Positions 17,168-25,029 of a stretch of DNA of 64,000 nucleotides are shown in pieces. The stretch's first letter is position 1; each line of letters starts with the position of its first letter. Under the pieces are notes generated by a model, which did no database searches, had not been told where the DNA came from, and worked only from the letters and a program-made list of their open reading frames with translations. The position numbers were made by a program, and so were the translations under genes. Where the stretch lies: NCBI GenBank assembly GCA_902500695.1, contig CABVRQ010000004.1:1-64000 (forward strand), written 5' to 3'. The stretch comes from an uncultured Nitrospira sp. GTDB taxonomy: Bacteria > Nitrospirota > Nitrospiria > Nitrospirales > UBA8639.

Positions 17168-18397
17168 TTACACATTATTCAAGAGGTGTCCTAATTTGGC
17201 TTTTTTCGTGCGTAAGTAGTGCACATTTGACTCCTGGGGCGTAATCTCAATGGACACGCGTTCGACCACTTCCAATCCATAACCCTCGATCCCCACAATT
17301 TTCCTTGGATTATTGGTAATGAGTCTGATTTTCTTGAGACCTAAATTCACTAAAATTTGGGCGCCAATTCCATAATCCCGCAAGTCAGCTTTAAACCCCA
17401 ATTGCAAATTGGCTTCGACTGTATCACTACCCTGGTCCTGAAGGTGGTAGGCCCGAATTTTATTGGTGAGTCCAATTCCCCGCCCCTCCTGATTTAAGTA
17501 CAGCAGGACCCCTTTGCCTTCCCGTTCAATTATTTCCATTGCTCGATGCAGTTGTTCACGGCAATCACATCGCAAAGACCCAAAGACATCAGCTGTCAGG
17601 CAGCCAGAATGGACTCGTACCAAGGTTGGAAGGTTATCGATCTCCCCTTTCACGAGGGCGATGTGTGTTCCGGCATCAAGTTCGTTTTCAAAAACCACAG
17701 ACTGAAAATGACCAAAGCGTGTAGGGAGATTCGCTGTGGCTACCTGTTTCACAAACGTCTCCCGATGTAACCGATATTGAATCAAATCTTTAACTGTGAT
17801 GATTTTCAGGCTATGGTGCCTTGCAAATTCCATTAAGTGAGGAACCCGGGCCATCGTGCCGTCATCATTCATAATTTCACAGATGACTGCCGCGGGATAC
17901 AGTCCAGCCAGGCGGGAAAGATCAACAGACCCTTCGGTTTGTCCGGCACGGCGTAATACTCCGCCCTTATGGGCTTTTAATGGAAAAATGTGCCCAGGTC
18001 TTGCAAAGTCGCTTGGCTTGGCTTTTGGGTCAACGGCCAACTGAATGGTGGTGGCTCGATCAGCAGCCGAGATTCCTGTGGTAATATTTTTGGCGGCATC
18101 AATCGATACGGTAAAAGCCGTACCGAAAGGTGCGGTATTTTCGTTTGCCTGGGGGGGAAGTTTCAATTCCTCAACTCGGTCTGGGGTGAGGGCCAGACAA
18201 ATTAAACCTCGTCCGTATTTCGCCATAAAATTAATATGTTCAGGCGTGACTTTTTCAGCAGCCATAACCAGATCCCCCTCATTTTCCCGATCCTCATCGT
18301 CAACAAGGATGATGCATTTACCAGCTTGAATATCCTGTAAAGTTTCGGCAATTGTGTGAAATTGAGGCTTGTGTATTGGGGCTGTTTCTTTTTTCAT
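17168..18397 (-). CDS. ribBA: bifunctional DHBP synthase / GTP cyclohydrolase II
   Basis: This two-domain riboflavin enzyme makes dihydroxybutanone phosphate from ribulose 5-phosphate and opens GTP. Residues about 1-215 are the RibB domain with DDEDRENEGDLVMAAE and RPGHIFPLKA. Residues about 216-409 are the RibA domain with the zinc-binding Cys set in SGCLTADVFGSLRCDCREQL and NQEGRGIGLTNK. Both active sites look complete. I looked for the conserved core of an FMN riboswitch in the 41 bp upstream and the space is too short. The gene follows the NarK-like carrier. Confidence 0.95.
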   Translation of the reverse strand: MKKETAPIHKPQFHTIAETLQDIQAGKCIILVDDEDRENEGDLVMAAEKVTPEHINFMAKYGRGLICLALTPDRVEELKLPPQANENTAPFGTAFTVSIDAAKNITTGISAADRATTIQLAVDPKAKPSDFARPGHIFPLKAHKGGVLRRAGQTEGSVDLSRLAGLYPAAVICEIMNDDGTMARVPHLMEFARHHSLKIITVKDLIQYRLHRETFVKQVATANLPTRFGHFQSVVFENELDAGTHIALVKGEIDNLPTLVRVHSGCLTADVFGSLRCDCREQLHRAMEIIEREGKGVLLYLNQEGRGIGLTNKIRAYHLQDQGSDTVEANLQLGFKADLRDYGIGAQILVNLGLKKIRLITNNPRKIVGIEGYGLEVVERVSIEITPQESNVHYLRTKKAKLGHLLNNV

Positions 18398-18438
18398 GGG
18401 TGACTCACTTGACCGTCAAACGTTTCAGCTTCAGCTGG

Positions 18439-19701
18439 TTAAATGTCTGGAATGGATTTGGGCTTGCCTAACCAGACCGAACGTTGGACTATCATAACAC
18501 TAATACCTGCTAATCCTGAAACCAGGCCCAGAACGAAAAATCCAGAAGAAAAGGTTCCGGTTATTTCATTCAACCATCCAAACCCAGATGGTAAAAGGAA
18601 CCCCCCAAGACCTCCTGCAGCACCAATAAAGCCGGAAGCCGTTCCCATTATGGATTTAAATCGATTGAAAACCACCTGGAAAATGGCTCCATTTCCAAAT
18701 CCTAAACAAAACATTATTAGGAGAATCAGGGTATAGGTCAAGACAAAATGATCAAGATTCCCTGAGGCAAGGCATAAGGCGGCTACTATAAGAAAGAGCC
18801 CTTGTAATAAGGTTAACCCCCCGAACCGATCCGCAAGAAATCCTCCCAGAGGGCGGGCACCACTTCCCGTTAAAGCGCAAAAGGCGGTCAATGTTCCAGC
18901 CTTTACCATGTCCACCTGAAATTGATCATGAAAAAAAATCGGGAGATAACTCGAAAGCCCCACAAACCCTCCGAACGTCACCCCATATAAACAACACAAC
19001 CAGTACATGACTGGATCCTGAAGTCCTTTTCGCAAGAGTATCCTAATACTGTCTTTTGTTGAGAAGTCGGTTTCATTCCTTTCCGGAGCCGATGGAACCA
19101 GCCAGAAAAAGATGAGAGCCGCCCCCATAACAGGTAGCAGCATAATGCCGAAAACCTGATGCCAGCCAAATGCTTCCGCAAGGCGCGGGGCAAAAAATGC
19201 AGCCAATAGCACGCCGCTGTTTCCAATTCCTGCGACTCCCATGGCCAACCCTTGGTGTGCTGAGGGATAGGCTTGGCTGGCCAGAGGCAGAGCAATCGCA
19301 AAGCTGGCCCCGGCAAATCCTAAAAAAAGACCAATTCCCAGCATAGACTCGAAGCTAGTTCCTCCCAGCCATCCCAGCAGCAACCCGACGCCTTCCAAGC
19401 CCAAAATGCCCAATCCCACAACTTTGGCCCCTAACTGGTCTCCTAGCGGCCCGACAATTATTCGAAGTAATGCGCCGCCTAGCAATGGGATGCCGACTAA
19501 TAACCCTTTTTGAGAGGCCGAGAGAGAAAATTCCCCAGATATGGCGATGCCCATGGCCCCGATAAGCAGCCACACCATAAAACTTACTTCAAAGTGGAGC
19601 CACGCACCAAGGAGAGTTGGCCAATGCCCGGAACGAAGTGAATGGAAAACGTCTTTCAACATGTTTCTTTCAAGGGCATGGGAAGACCTTTCTTTTTGCA
19701 T
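18439..19701 (-). CDS. NarK/NasA-type nitrate/nitrite MFS transporter
   Basis: The 420-residue major facilitator has about 12 hydrophobic segments. The nitrate/nitrite porter marks are an Arg in the second helix (GGALLRIIVGPLGDQLG), the glycine-rich helix GVAGIGNSGVLLAAFFAPRL, the second Arg region GSGARPLGGFLADRFG and the second glycine-rich helix GFIGAAGGLGGFLLP. The family moves nitrate or nitrite across the inner membrane by symport or exchange. A second ATG 13 codons in is an equally good start. It is the first gene of the minus-strand run and diverges from rpoH. Direction and substrate preference cannot be read from sequence. Confidence 0.85.
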   Translation of the reverse strand: MQKERSSHALERNMLKDVFHSLRSGHWPTLLGAWLHFEVSFMVWLLIGAMGIAISGEFSLSASQKGLLVGIPLLGGALLRIIVGPLGDQLGAKVVGLGILGLEGVGLLLGWLGGTSFESMLGIGLFLGFAGASFAIALPLASQAYPSAHQGLAMGVAGIGNSGVLLAAFFAPRLAEAFGWHQVFGIMLLPVMGAALIFFWLVPSAPERNETDFSTKDSIRILLRKGLQDPVMYWLCCLYGVTFGGFVGLSSYLPIFFHDQFQVDMVKAGTLTAFCALTGSGARPLGGFLADRFGGLTLLQGLFLIVAALCLASGNLDHFVLTYTLILLIMFCLGFGNGAIFQVVFNRFKSIMGTASGFIGAAGGLGGFLLPSGFGWLNEITGTFSSGFFVLGLVSGLAGISVMIVQRSVWLGKPKSIPDI

Positions 19702-19798
19702 TTCTCAAGCCTGCTGTCATGAACCAACTATAAAAAGTTTTATCTGACATTGCCAATATTTCTCTGAAGAGGAACTTCTGAAAACCCGGTTATTACCT

Positions 19799-19816
19799 CG
19801 AAATTAGAAAATTTCG
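19799..19816. repeat. inverted repeat in the narK-rpoH divergent region
   Basis: CGAAATT-AGAA-AATTTCG is a perfect 7-bp inverted repeat with a 4-base spacer. It lies 98 bp upstream of the narK-like start and just upstream of the predicted rpoH promoter, a place where an operator could act on either gene. Confidence 0.4.
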
Positions 19817-19825
19817 TGAATGTGT

Positions 19826-19854
19826 TTGGCGATCCAAGAAAAATTCATTACAAT
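19826..19854 (+). promoter_or_regulatory. predicted sigma-70 promoter of rpoH
   Basis: TTGGCG and TACAAT are separated by exactly 17 bases. The -10 box matches five of six consensus bases, the -35 box three of six. Transcription would begin about 42 bases before the rpoH start codon. Confidence 0.45.
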
Positions 19855-19902
19855 AACAGTAGAATGTGGCGAACCCTGCCTTCTTGATCATTAAGCCAAA
19901 GC

Positions 19903-20943
19903 ATGAAACAGAAATCATCAAAAAAGCGGATTTCCAATGTGATCGACCTTGTGCCGAAAGACTCTCTTTCTAAGCTGCCGAACGAAGAAGTCCATGAAGA
20001 AATACTCCTCGATGAAACCGGGGAACAGGAGCACCAACCCGAAAGTGAAGAGGCATCCGAGAATAAGACGACTTGGGATTCGGTTTCAACCGCACTTACT
20101 CCGACCACAACGCTCAGTCGATACTTAGCCGAAGTCCGCCGTTACCCATTCCTTTCGAAAGAGGAAGAGCTTCAACTTTTCCATGAATATCAGACAGCAG
20201 GGACACGAGAATCTGCAGTGAAATTAATTCTAGCTAACCTGCGTGTGTGTGTGTCGATTGCCTCAGAATATGGTCTTGCCGGAATTGATCAAATGGACCT
20301 TATCCAGGAAGGGAATGTCGGGCTTTTGCAAGCCATAAAGAAATTCGATCCTACAAAAAATGTTCGCTTTTATGCCTATGCGGCCTGGTGGGTTAGAGCC
20401 TTTGTGCTGCGATATCTCCTCAATAATTTTCGTCTTGTCAAAATAGGCACGACCCAAGAACAACGACGCCTTTTCTATAATCTTCGTCGCGAAAAAGCCA
20501 AATTGGAACGACAAGGCTATGTCCCTGATCCTAAATTATTGGCGGACCGCCTTAATGTGCGTGAACGAGATGTTGTGGAAATGGATCAACGTTTGGGAAG
20601 TTGGGAACTTTCCCTGGATCAACCAATGACCGCTGACGGGGAAGGCACGTTTCATGATCTCCTTCCGTCTACTCAACCTCCCATTGATGACCAGTTGGGT
20701 GACTCACAACTGCGACTCCTCTTCCGAAAAAAGTTGGCAGAATTTGCACAAACACTTTCAGAGCGGGAGGAAGACATACTTCGCAACCGACTTCTCTCGG
20801 AATCTCCTGTGACCTTAGAAGACTTAGGAAGAAAATATATGATTACCAAAGAGCGGACTCGTCAGCTTGAGGCCAAAATAATTAAAAAGTTGCGAGAGCT
20901 TATGAAAAAAGATATTCAGGACTTTGAACATCTCAGGAAATAG
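19903..20943 (+). CDS. rpoH: RNA polymerase sigma factor, RpoH (sigma-32) type
   Basis: This group 3-like sigma-70 family factor has 346 residues. The first 75 residues are an acidic, low-complexity extension. Region 1.2/2.1 follows (TTLSRYLAEVRRYPFLSKEE), then the region 2 core DLIQEGNVGLLQAIKKFDP and the -10 recognition helix VRFYAYAAWWVRAFVLRYLL. The segment QEQRRLFYNLRREKAK corresponds to the RpoH box QRKLFFNLRK. Region 4 has TLEDLGRKYMITKERTRQLE. The groESL operon lies 262 bp downstream on the same strand, which fits a heat-shock role. No Shine-Dalgarno site is obvious. A general RpoD-like alternative factor is the other possibility. Confidence 0.82.
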   Translation: MKQKSSKKRISNVIDLVPKDSLSKLPNEEVHEEILLDETGEQEHQPESEEASENKTTWDSVSTALTPTTTLSRYLAEVRRYPFLSKEEELQLFHEYQTAGTRESAVKLILANLRVCVSIASEYGLAGIDQMDLIQEGNVGLLQAIKKFDPTKNVRFYAYAAWWVRAFVLRYLLNNFRLVKIGTTQEQRRLFYNLRREKAKLERQGYVPDPKLLADRLNVRERDVVEMDQRLGSWELSLDQPMTADGEGTFHDLLPSTQPPIDDQLGDSQLRLLFRKKLAEFAQTLSEREEDILRNRLLSESPVTLEDLGRKYMITKERTRQLEAKIIKKLRELMKKDIQDFEHLRK

Positions 20944-21058
20944 TGTTGTAAGTTTATATACGTATGAAAATCGGTTGGCCACAGGATTTTGAGTGTATAT
21001 CTTCCTTAAAGATGGCATGTCCGGCACCCTTCCCTGTTGAAAATCTTGCCTTTCCCTC

Positions 21059-21086
21059 TTGACTTCAAATCAAGCGGACTTATCTT
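21059..21086 (+). promoter_or_regulatory. possible promoter upstream of groES
   Basis: TTGACT and TATCTT are separated by 16 bases, about 120 bp before groES. The -35 box overlaps an inverted repeat CTTGA-N7-TCAAG. No CIRCE element (TTAGCACTC-N9-GAGTGCTAA) is present. CTTGA resembles the -35 of sigma-32 promoters, but no CCCCAT-like -10 follows at the right distance. Confidence 0.3.
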
Positions 21087-21205
21087 TCCTTTCAAGATGC
21101 CGCATCTATATGAAAATTCAGGCAGATGTGCGTAATCCCAATAGTTGATTACAGTTCTCACCATTTTCTCATTCAATTGGCCAACAACCAAAAAAGGAGG
21201 CAGAC

Positions 21206-21523
21206 ATGGCAGCCACAAAAGAGAAGGAAAAGAAGGAATCGAAAGGGGGAAGCAGTGCGAAGGGATTCCGTCCTTTAGGGGACCGGGTGTTCGTGGCCTA
21301 TACTGAAGAATTAGAGCGGACTGCAGGGGGAATTTACGTACCGGACTCGGCTCGCGAAAAGCCCCAAAGAGGCACCATCGAAGCCGCAGGCCCTGATGTT
21401 GAAAATGTAAAGGTTGGCGATCAGGTGTTGTTTGACAAGTATTCTGGAACCAAAATCAAGGTTGAGAATGATGATTGTTTAATCTTAAAAGAAGAAGATA
21501 TTTTGGGCGTATTTGAAAATTAA
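21206..21523 (+). CDS. groES: co-chaperonin GroES
   Basis: GroES caps the GroEL folding chamber as a heptamer. The 105-residue protein has FRPLGDRVFVAYTEELERTA, the mobile loop region TAGGIYVPDSAREKPQRGTI, and the end NDDCLILKEEDILGVFE. The first 20 residues form a Lys/Glu/Ser-rich N-terminal extension absent from most GroES. AAAGGAGG lies eight bases before the ATG. groEL follows 74 bp downstream with its own strong ribosome binding site. Confidence 0.96.
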   Translation: MAATKEKEKKESKGGSSAKGFRPLGDRVFVAYTEELERTAGGIYVPDSAREKPQRGTIEAAGPDVENVKVGDQVLFDKYSGTKIKVENDDCLILKEEDILGVFEN

Positions 21524-21597
21524 CGCCGCCGTCACTTTCGAACCCAGTTTCTTGATTTGTATTCCACACCACAAAATGATTTCTAAGGAGGATTTGT

Positions 21598-23247
21598 ATG
21601 GCTAAGCAGTTGCAATACAGTGAAAAGGCACGTGCGTCCATTTTGAGCGGAGTGAACCAATTAGCCGATGCCGTAAAAACGACATTGGGACCAAAAGGCC
21701 GGAATGCCATTCTCGATAAGAAGTTTGGCGCCCCAACGATCACCAAAGACGGCGTAACGGTGGCCAAGGAAATCGAATTAAAAAATCCCTATGAAAATAT
21801 GGGTGCCCAATTGGTTAGGGAAGTGGCAAGCAAAACCAGTGATATCGCAGGTGACGGAACAACCACCGCAACCGTTTTAGCACAAGCGATTTACCGTGAA
21901 GGCGTCAAGAATATCACCGCAGGCGCCAATCCAATGGAAATTAAGCGAGGCATTGACAAGGCCGTTGAAGTCGCAATTGAAGAACTAAAAAAAATCAGCA
22001 AGCCCTGCCAGACCAAAAAAGAAATTTCCCAAATCGGTTCAATCTCCGCGAATAACGATCACACCATTGGTGACCTGATCGCCGAGGCAATGGATAAAGT
22101 GGGAAAAGATGGCGTCATCACCGTAGAAGAAGCCAAATCCATGACTACGTCATTAGATGTCGTTGAAGGCATGCAGTTTGACCGCGGGTACATCTCTCCC
22201 TATTTCGTGACCAATGCAGACCGGATGGAAGCTTCCTTGGAAGACGCGTTTTTGCTGATCGTCGAAAAGAAAATCAGTGCCATGAAGGACTTGCTCCCCA
22301 TTCTCGAGCAGGTAGCAAAAATGGGCAAACCGTTGGTCATTGTTGCTGAAGATGTCGAAGGCGAAGCTCTGGCAACCCTGGTGGTCAATAAGCTTCGTGG
22401 AACATTGAATGTGGCAGCAGTAAAGGCTCCGGGCTTTGGTGATAGACGGAAAGCCATGTTGGAGGATCTTGCCACCTTGACGGGCGGACAGGTGATTTCT
22501 GAGGAAGTAGGCCTCAAACTTGAAAGCGTGAAGCTGACAGACCTTGGACGCGCCAAACGGGTGAACATCGACAAGGATAATACCACGATTGTGGAAGGCG
22601 CCGGGGATCCCAAACGGATTGAAGGTCGGGTCAAGCAAATTAAGACGCAGGTTGACGAAACTACATCCGATTACGATCGTGAAAAATTACAAGAGCGATT
22701 GGCGAAAATGGTTGGTGGCGTTGCAGTGATTAACGTAGGCGCAGCGACCGAAACCGAAATGAAGGAAAAGAAAGCTCGTGTAGAGGACGCGCTTCATGCG
22801 ACAAAAGCCGCAGTAGAGGAAGGTATTGTTCCTGGTGGAGGCGTGGCTCTTCTTCGTTGCGTTCCGGCATTGGATAAGATGAAACTAGACCACGATCAAC
22901 AAGTCGGGGTGAATATCGTCAAGCGTTCACTAGAAGAACCTATTCGACAAATTTCCATCAATGCAGGTGCAGAGGGCTCCATTATTGTGGAAAAAGTTCG
23001 GGGTGAAACCACAAACCGAGGATACAATGCAGGCACGGGAGAGTTTGTGGATATGGTTGAGGCCGGTGTGATTGATCCGACTAAGGTCGCACGTTGCGCG
23101 TTGCAAAATGCTGCCAGTGTTGCAGGACTTATGCTCACCACCGAAGTCATGGTGACAGAAATCCCAGAAGCGAAGCCAGAAGGTGCTGGGATGCCTGGCG
23201 GCCATGACCATGGGATGGGCGGCATGGGCGGCATGGGCGGATTCTAA
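21598..23247 (+). CDS. groEL: chaperonin GroEL
   Basis: This is the 60-kDa ATP-dependent folding chaperonin. The ATP site GDGTTTATVLAQAI (GDGTTT, with catalytic Asp), KTTLGPKGRNAILDKKFG near the N-terminus, and AAVEEGIVPGGGVALLR are all intact. The C-terminal tail is GGHDHGMGGMGGMGGF, the classical GGM repeat with two extra His. AAGGAGG precedes the ATG. The length of 549 is normal. The gene ends the groESL operon at a strong terminator. Confidence 0.98.
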   Translation: MAKQLQYSEKARASILSGVNQLADAVKTTLGPKGRNAILDKKFGAPTITKDGVTVAKEIELKNPYENMGAQLVREVASKTSDIAGDGTTTATVLAQAIYREGVKNITAGANPMEIKRGIDKAVEVAIEELKKISKPCQTKKEISQIGSISANNDHTIGDLIAEAMDKVGKDGVITVEEAKSMTTSLDVVEGMQFDRGYISPYFVTNADRMEASLEDAFLLIVEKKISAMKDLLPILEQVAKMGKPLVIVAEDVEGEALATLVVNKLRGTLNVAAVKAPGFGDRRKAMLEDLATLTGGQVISEEVGLKLESVKLTDLGRAKRVNIDKDNTTIVEGAGDPKRIEGRVKQIKTQVDETTSDYDREKLQERLAKMVGGVAVINVGAATETEMKEKKARVEDALHATKAAVEEGIVPGGGVALLRCVPALDKMKLDHDQQVGVNIVKRSLEEPIRQISINAGAEGSIIVEKVRGETTNRGYNAGTGEFVDMVEAGVIDPTKVARCALQNAASVAGLMLTTEVMVTEIPEAKPEGAGMPGGHDHGMGGMGGMGGF

Positions 23248-23273
23248 AATCCGACTCACGAATATAGCGAAAG

Positions 23274-23307
23274 CCCCCTGGAGGATTGAATCTTCCAGGG
23301 GGTTTTT
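23274..23307 (+). terminator. rho-independent terminator of groESL
   Basis: The stem CCCCCTGGAGGA / TCTTCCAGGGGG (12 pairs with one G-T) and a five-base loop are followed at once by TTTTT. It begins 26 bases after the groEL stop. Confidence 0.93.
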
Positions 23308-23411
23308 CAATTTCCGAATCTTTAATTCCTTCCCCCATCAGATATCACATTTCTTGTATTTAGGATAATCCCCAGAATACAGTATGATAGCCTGCAAAAG
23401 GAGATAAAATT

Positions 23412-23442
23412 TTGACAGATTGTTTGGCGCCTGTGGTATAAG
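23412..23442 (+). promoter_or_regulatory. possible promoter of the secreted Cys-rich protein gene
   Basis: TTGACA (perfect -35) and TATAAG (five of six at -10) are separated by 19 bases, slightly long. They lie about 75 bp upstream of the next start codon. Confidence 0.4.
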
Positions 23443-23516
23443 AAAGTCCATCTTTACGAAATTCTCCTATTGTATCATGGAACTTGCCTCCTTCTTTTAC
23501 CACGATATAGCTAGCA

Positions 23517-23966
23517 ATGAATTCATATCCAAGTACAATGAAAGCAAGAATTAGTCAAATAAAAACCCGTCAGCTATTGATGTGGCCAATTATAGCTTTT
23601 CTCATTACCGGAAACGGCTTGTTTGGGGTTATCAATAAGGGGGAAGCAACCGACTCCCGGTCGAGAACGGAAGCGAATTGTACCATTGGCATGGTGAAAG
23701 GCGATCCAAAGGCTGAATGCCAAGTTCCCATTCCCAATGGCTGTTCTGTGGCCAAGTTTCCCGGGTATCCCGAACCCTGGGTTGATATTTCCAAAGGAGG
23801 GGGAACTTCGTGCCAATTTAACGAGAGCCAAACCGACTGGAAAACGTCCATTGTCGGATCATGCCAAGCTTGCACAACTGATCAATGTACAGGAAGATTT
23901 ATGGTGATGTTTATTTGCGAGAACAATGTTCCTCCTGCTAATCCAGAAATCCCTGGACAGAAATAA
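23517..23966 (+). CDS. secreted cysteine-rich protein of unknown function
   Basis: The 149-residue protein starts with a basic stretch and hydrophobic segment (LLMWPIIAFLITGNGLFGVI), which reads as a signal peptide. The mature part has eight cysteines, including CQACTTDQC and a late FICENN, which suggests disulfide bonds in the periplasm. No family is recognised. A second in-frame ATG seven codons in is equally possible, and neither has a clear ribosome binding site. The gene lies between groEL and queG with its own candidate promoter. Confidence 0.55.
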   Translation: MNSYPSTMKARISQIKTRQLLMWPIIAFLITGNGLFGVINKGEATDSRSRTEANCTIGMVKGDPKAECQVPIPNGCSVAKFPGYPEPWVDISKGGGTSCQFNESQTDWKTSIVGSCQACTTDQCTGRFMVMFICENNVPPANPEIPGQK

Positions 23967-24000
23967 ATCTCGTTTTTTCCCCTGAGAAGGAGGAGGACTC

Positions 24001-25029
24001 ATGTCTCCTCGGTCAATCCTGTCAAATCAAATCAAAGAAGAGGCCCGCCGCTTAGGTTTTGATGCTGTAGGAATCGCTCGCCTTCCAACGCCTCCTCCCA
24101 GCATGCCATTCCCTCCGGCTCAAAGTACGATTCCCTTTGCGGAAGAATCGATTACTTTGCGGTTATGGAGACGCCTGGAAAAATGGCTTGACTTGCGATT
24201 TCATGGCACTATGGAATGGATAGCCAAGAACCCGAAACGCCGATCCAACCCAGCAGAAGTGCTTCCAGGCTGCCAATCTCTGGTGGTCGTGGGGATGAAT
24301 TATTTCACCAATCATACTCCAGATGAGTCAAAGGTTTCTGGACGAATTGCCCGATATGCCTGGGGAAAAGATTATCACGGGTTCATGAGGGATCGATTAA
24401 CCCAATTAGAAAATTTCCTTCACTCACACGTACCGGATATTCAGACGAGGAGTTATGTGGATACAGGTCCCATCATGGAAAAAGCGTGGGCCCAAGAGGC
24501 CGGTATTGGCTGGATCGGCAAACATACAAATATTGTTTCTACCGATTTTGGATCTTGGCTGCTGCTCGGAGAAATTCTCACGACCCTGCCATTGGATGGT
24601 GGTGAACCCGCCATGGATTTATGTGGAACCTGCTCGCTCTGTATTCAGGCTTGCCCCACTGGAGCGATCGTGGAACCCTATCTCCTCGATGCGGAGCGAT
24701 GCATCTCGTATTTGACGATTGAATACCGTGGTGGTGTGGATGATGTGCCAGCCGAGCTGAGAAAAAAAATAGGCAATAGAATTTTTGGTTGTGACGATTG
24801 CTTGGATATTTGTCCTTTTAACGTGAATGCTAATCCCACTACTGAGCCAGGATTCCAACCATTTCCATGGACATTACATCCGCAATTATCCTCATTGGCC
24901 AATCTGACAAAAGATGAATTTCATTCGCTCACAAAAGGGAGCCCCTTACGCCGACCCAAGCACGAGGGATTTATCCGCAATGTCCAGATTGGACTTGAGA
25001 ATCACGCTCCACGGATTCCTTTATCGTAA
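24001..25029 (+). CDS. queG: epoxyqueuosine reductase
   Basis: QueG reduces epoxyqueuosine to queuosine in tRNA, using cobalamin and two 4Fe-4S clusters. The cluster motifs are CGTCSLCIQACPTGAI (residues about 206-221) and FGCDDCLDICPFN (about 263-275). Between the catalytic domain and these lies VDTGPIMEKAWAQEAGIGWI, the substrate-pocket block, with its Asp. GAAGGAGGAGG lies before the ATG. The length of 342 means no C-terminal HEAT extension. The last nine bases overlap the end of the convergent mutS2 gene. Confidence 0.93.
   Translation: MSPRSILSNQIKEEARRLGFDAVGIARLPTPPPSMPFPPAQSTIPFAEESITLRLWRRLEKWLDLRFHGTMEWIAKNPKRRSNPAEVLPGCQSLVVVGMNYFTNHTPDESKVSGRIARYAWGKDYHGFMRDRLTQLENFLHSHVPDIQTRSYVDTGPIMEKAWAQEAGIGWIGKHTNIVSTDFGSWLLLGEILTTLPLDGGEPAMDLCGTCSLCIQACPTGAIVEPYLLDAERCISYLTIEYRGGVDDVPAELRKKIGNRIFGCDDCLDICPFNVNANPTTEPGFQPFPWTLHPQLSSLANLTKDEFHSLTKGSPLRRPKHEGFIRNVQIGLENHAPRIPLS

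Noticed and set aside
18398..18438. FMN riboswitch before ribBA
   Set aside because: The gap is only 41 bp, too short for the roughly 140-nt RFN element, and the same holds for the 95 bp before ribH.
21059..21205. CIRCE or classical sigma-32 promoter before groES
   Set aside because: Neither TTAGCACTC-N9-GAGTGCTAA nor CTTGAA with CCCCAT at 13-17 bases is present.
22153..22638. Long minus-strand open frames inside groEL
   Set aside because: They are antisense shadows of a strongly conserved gene, with no ribosome binding site and no recognisable protein.
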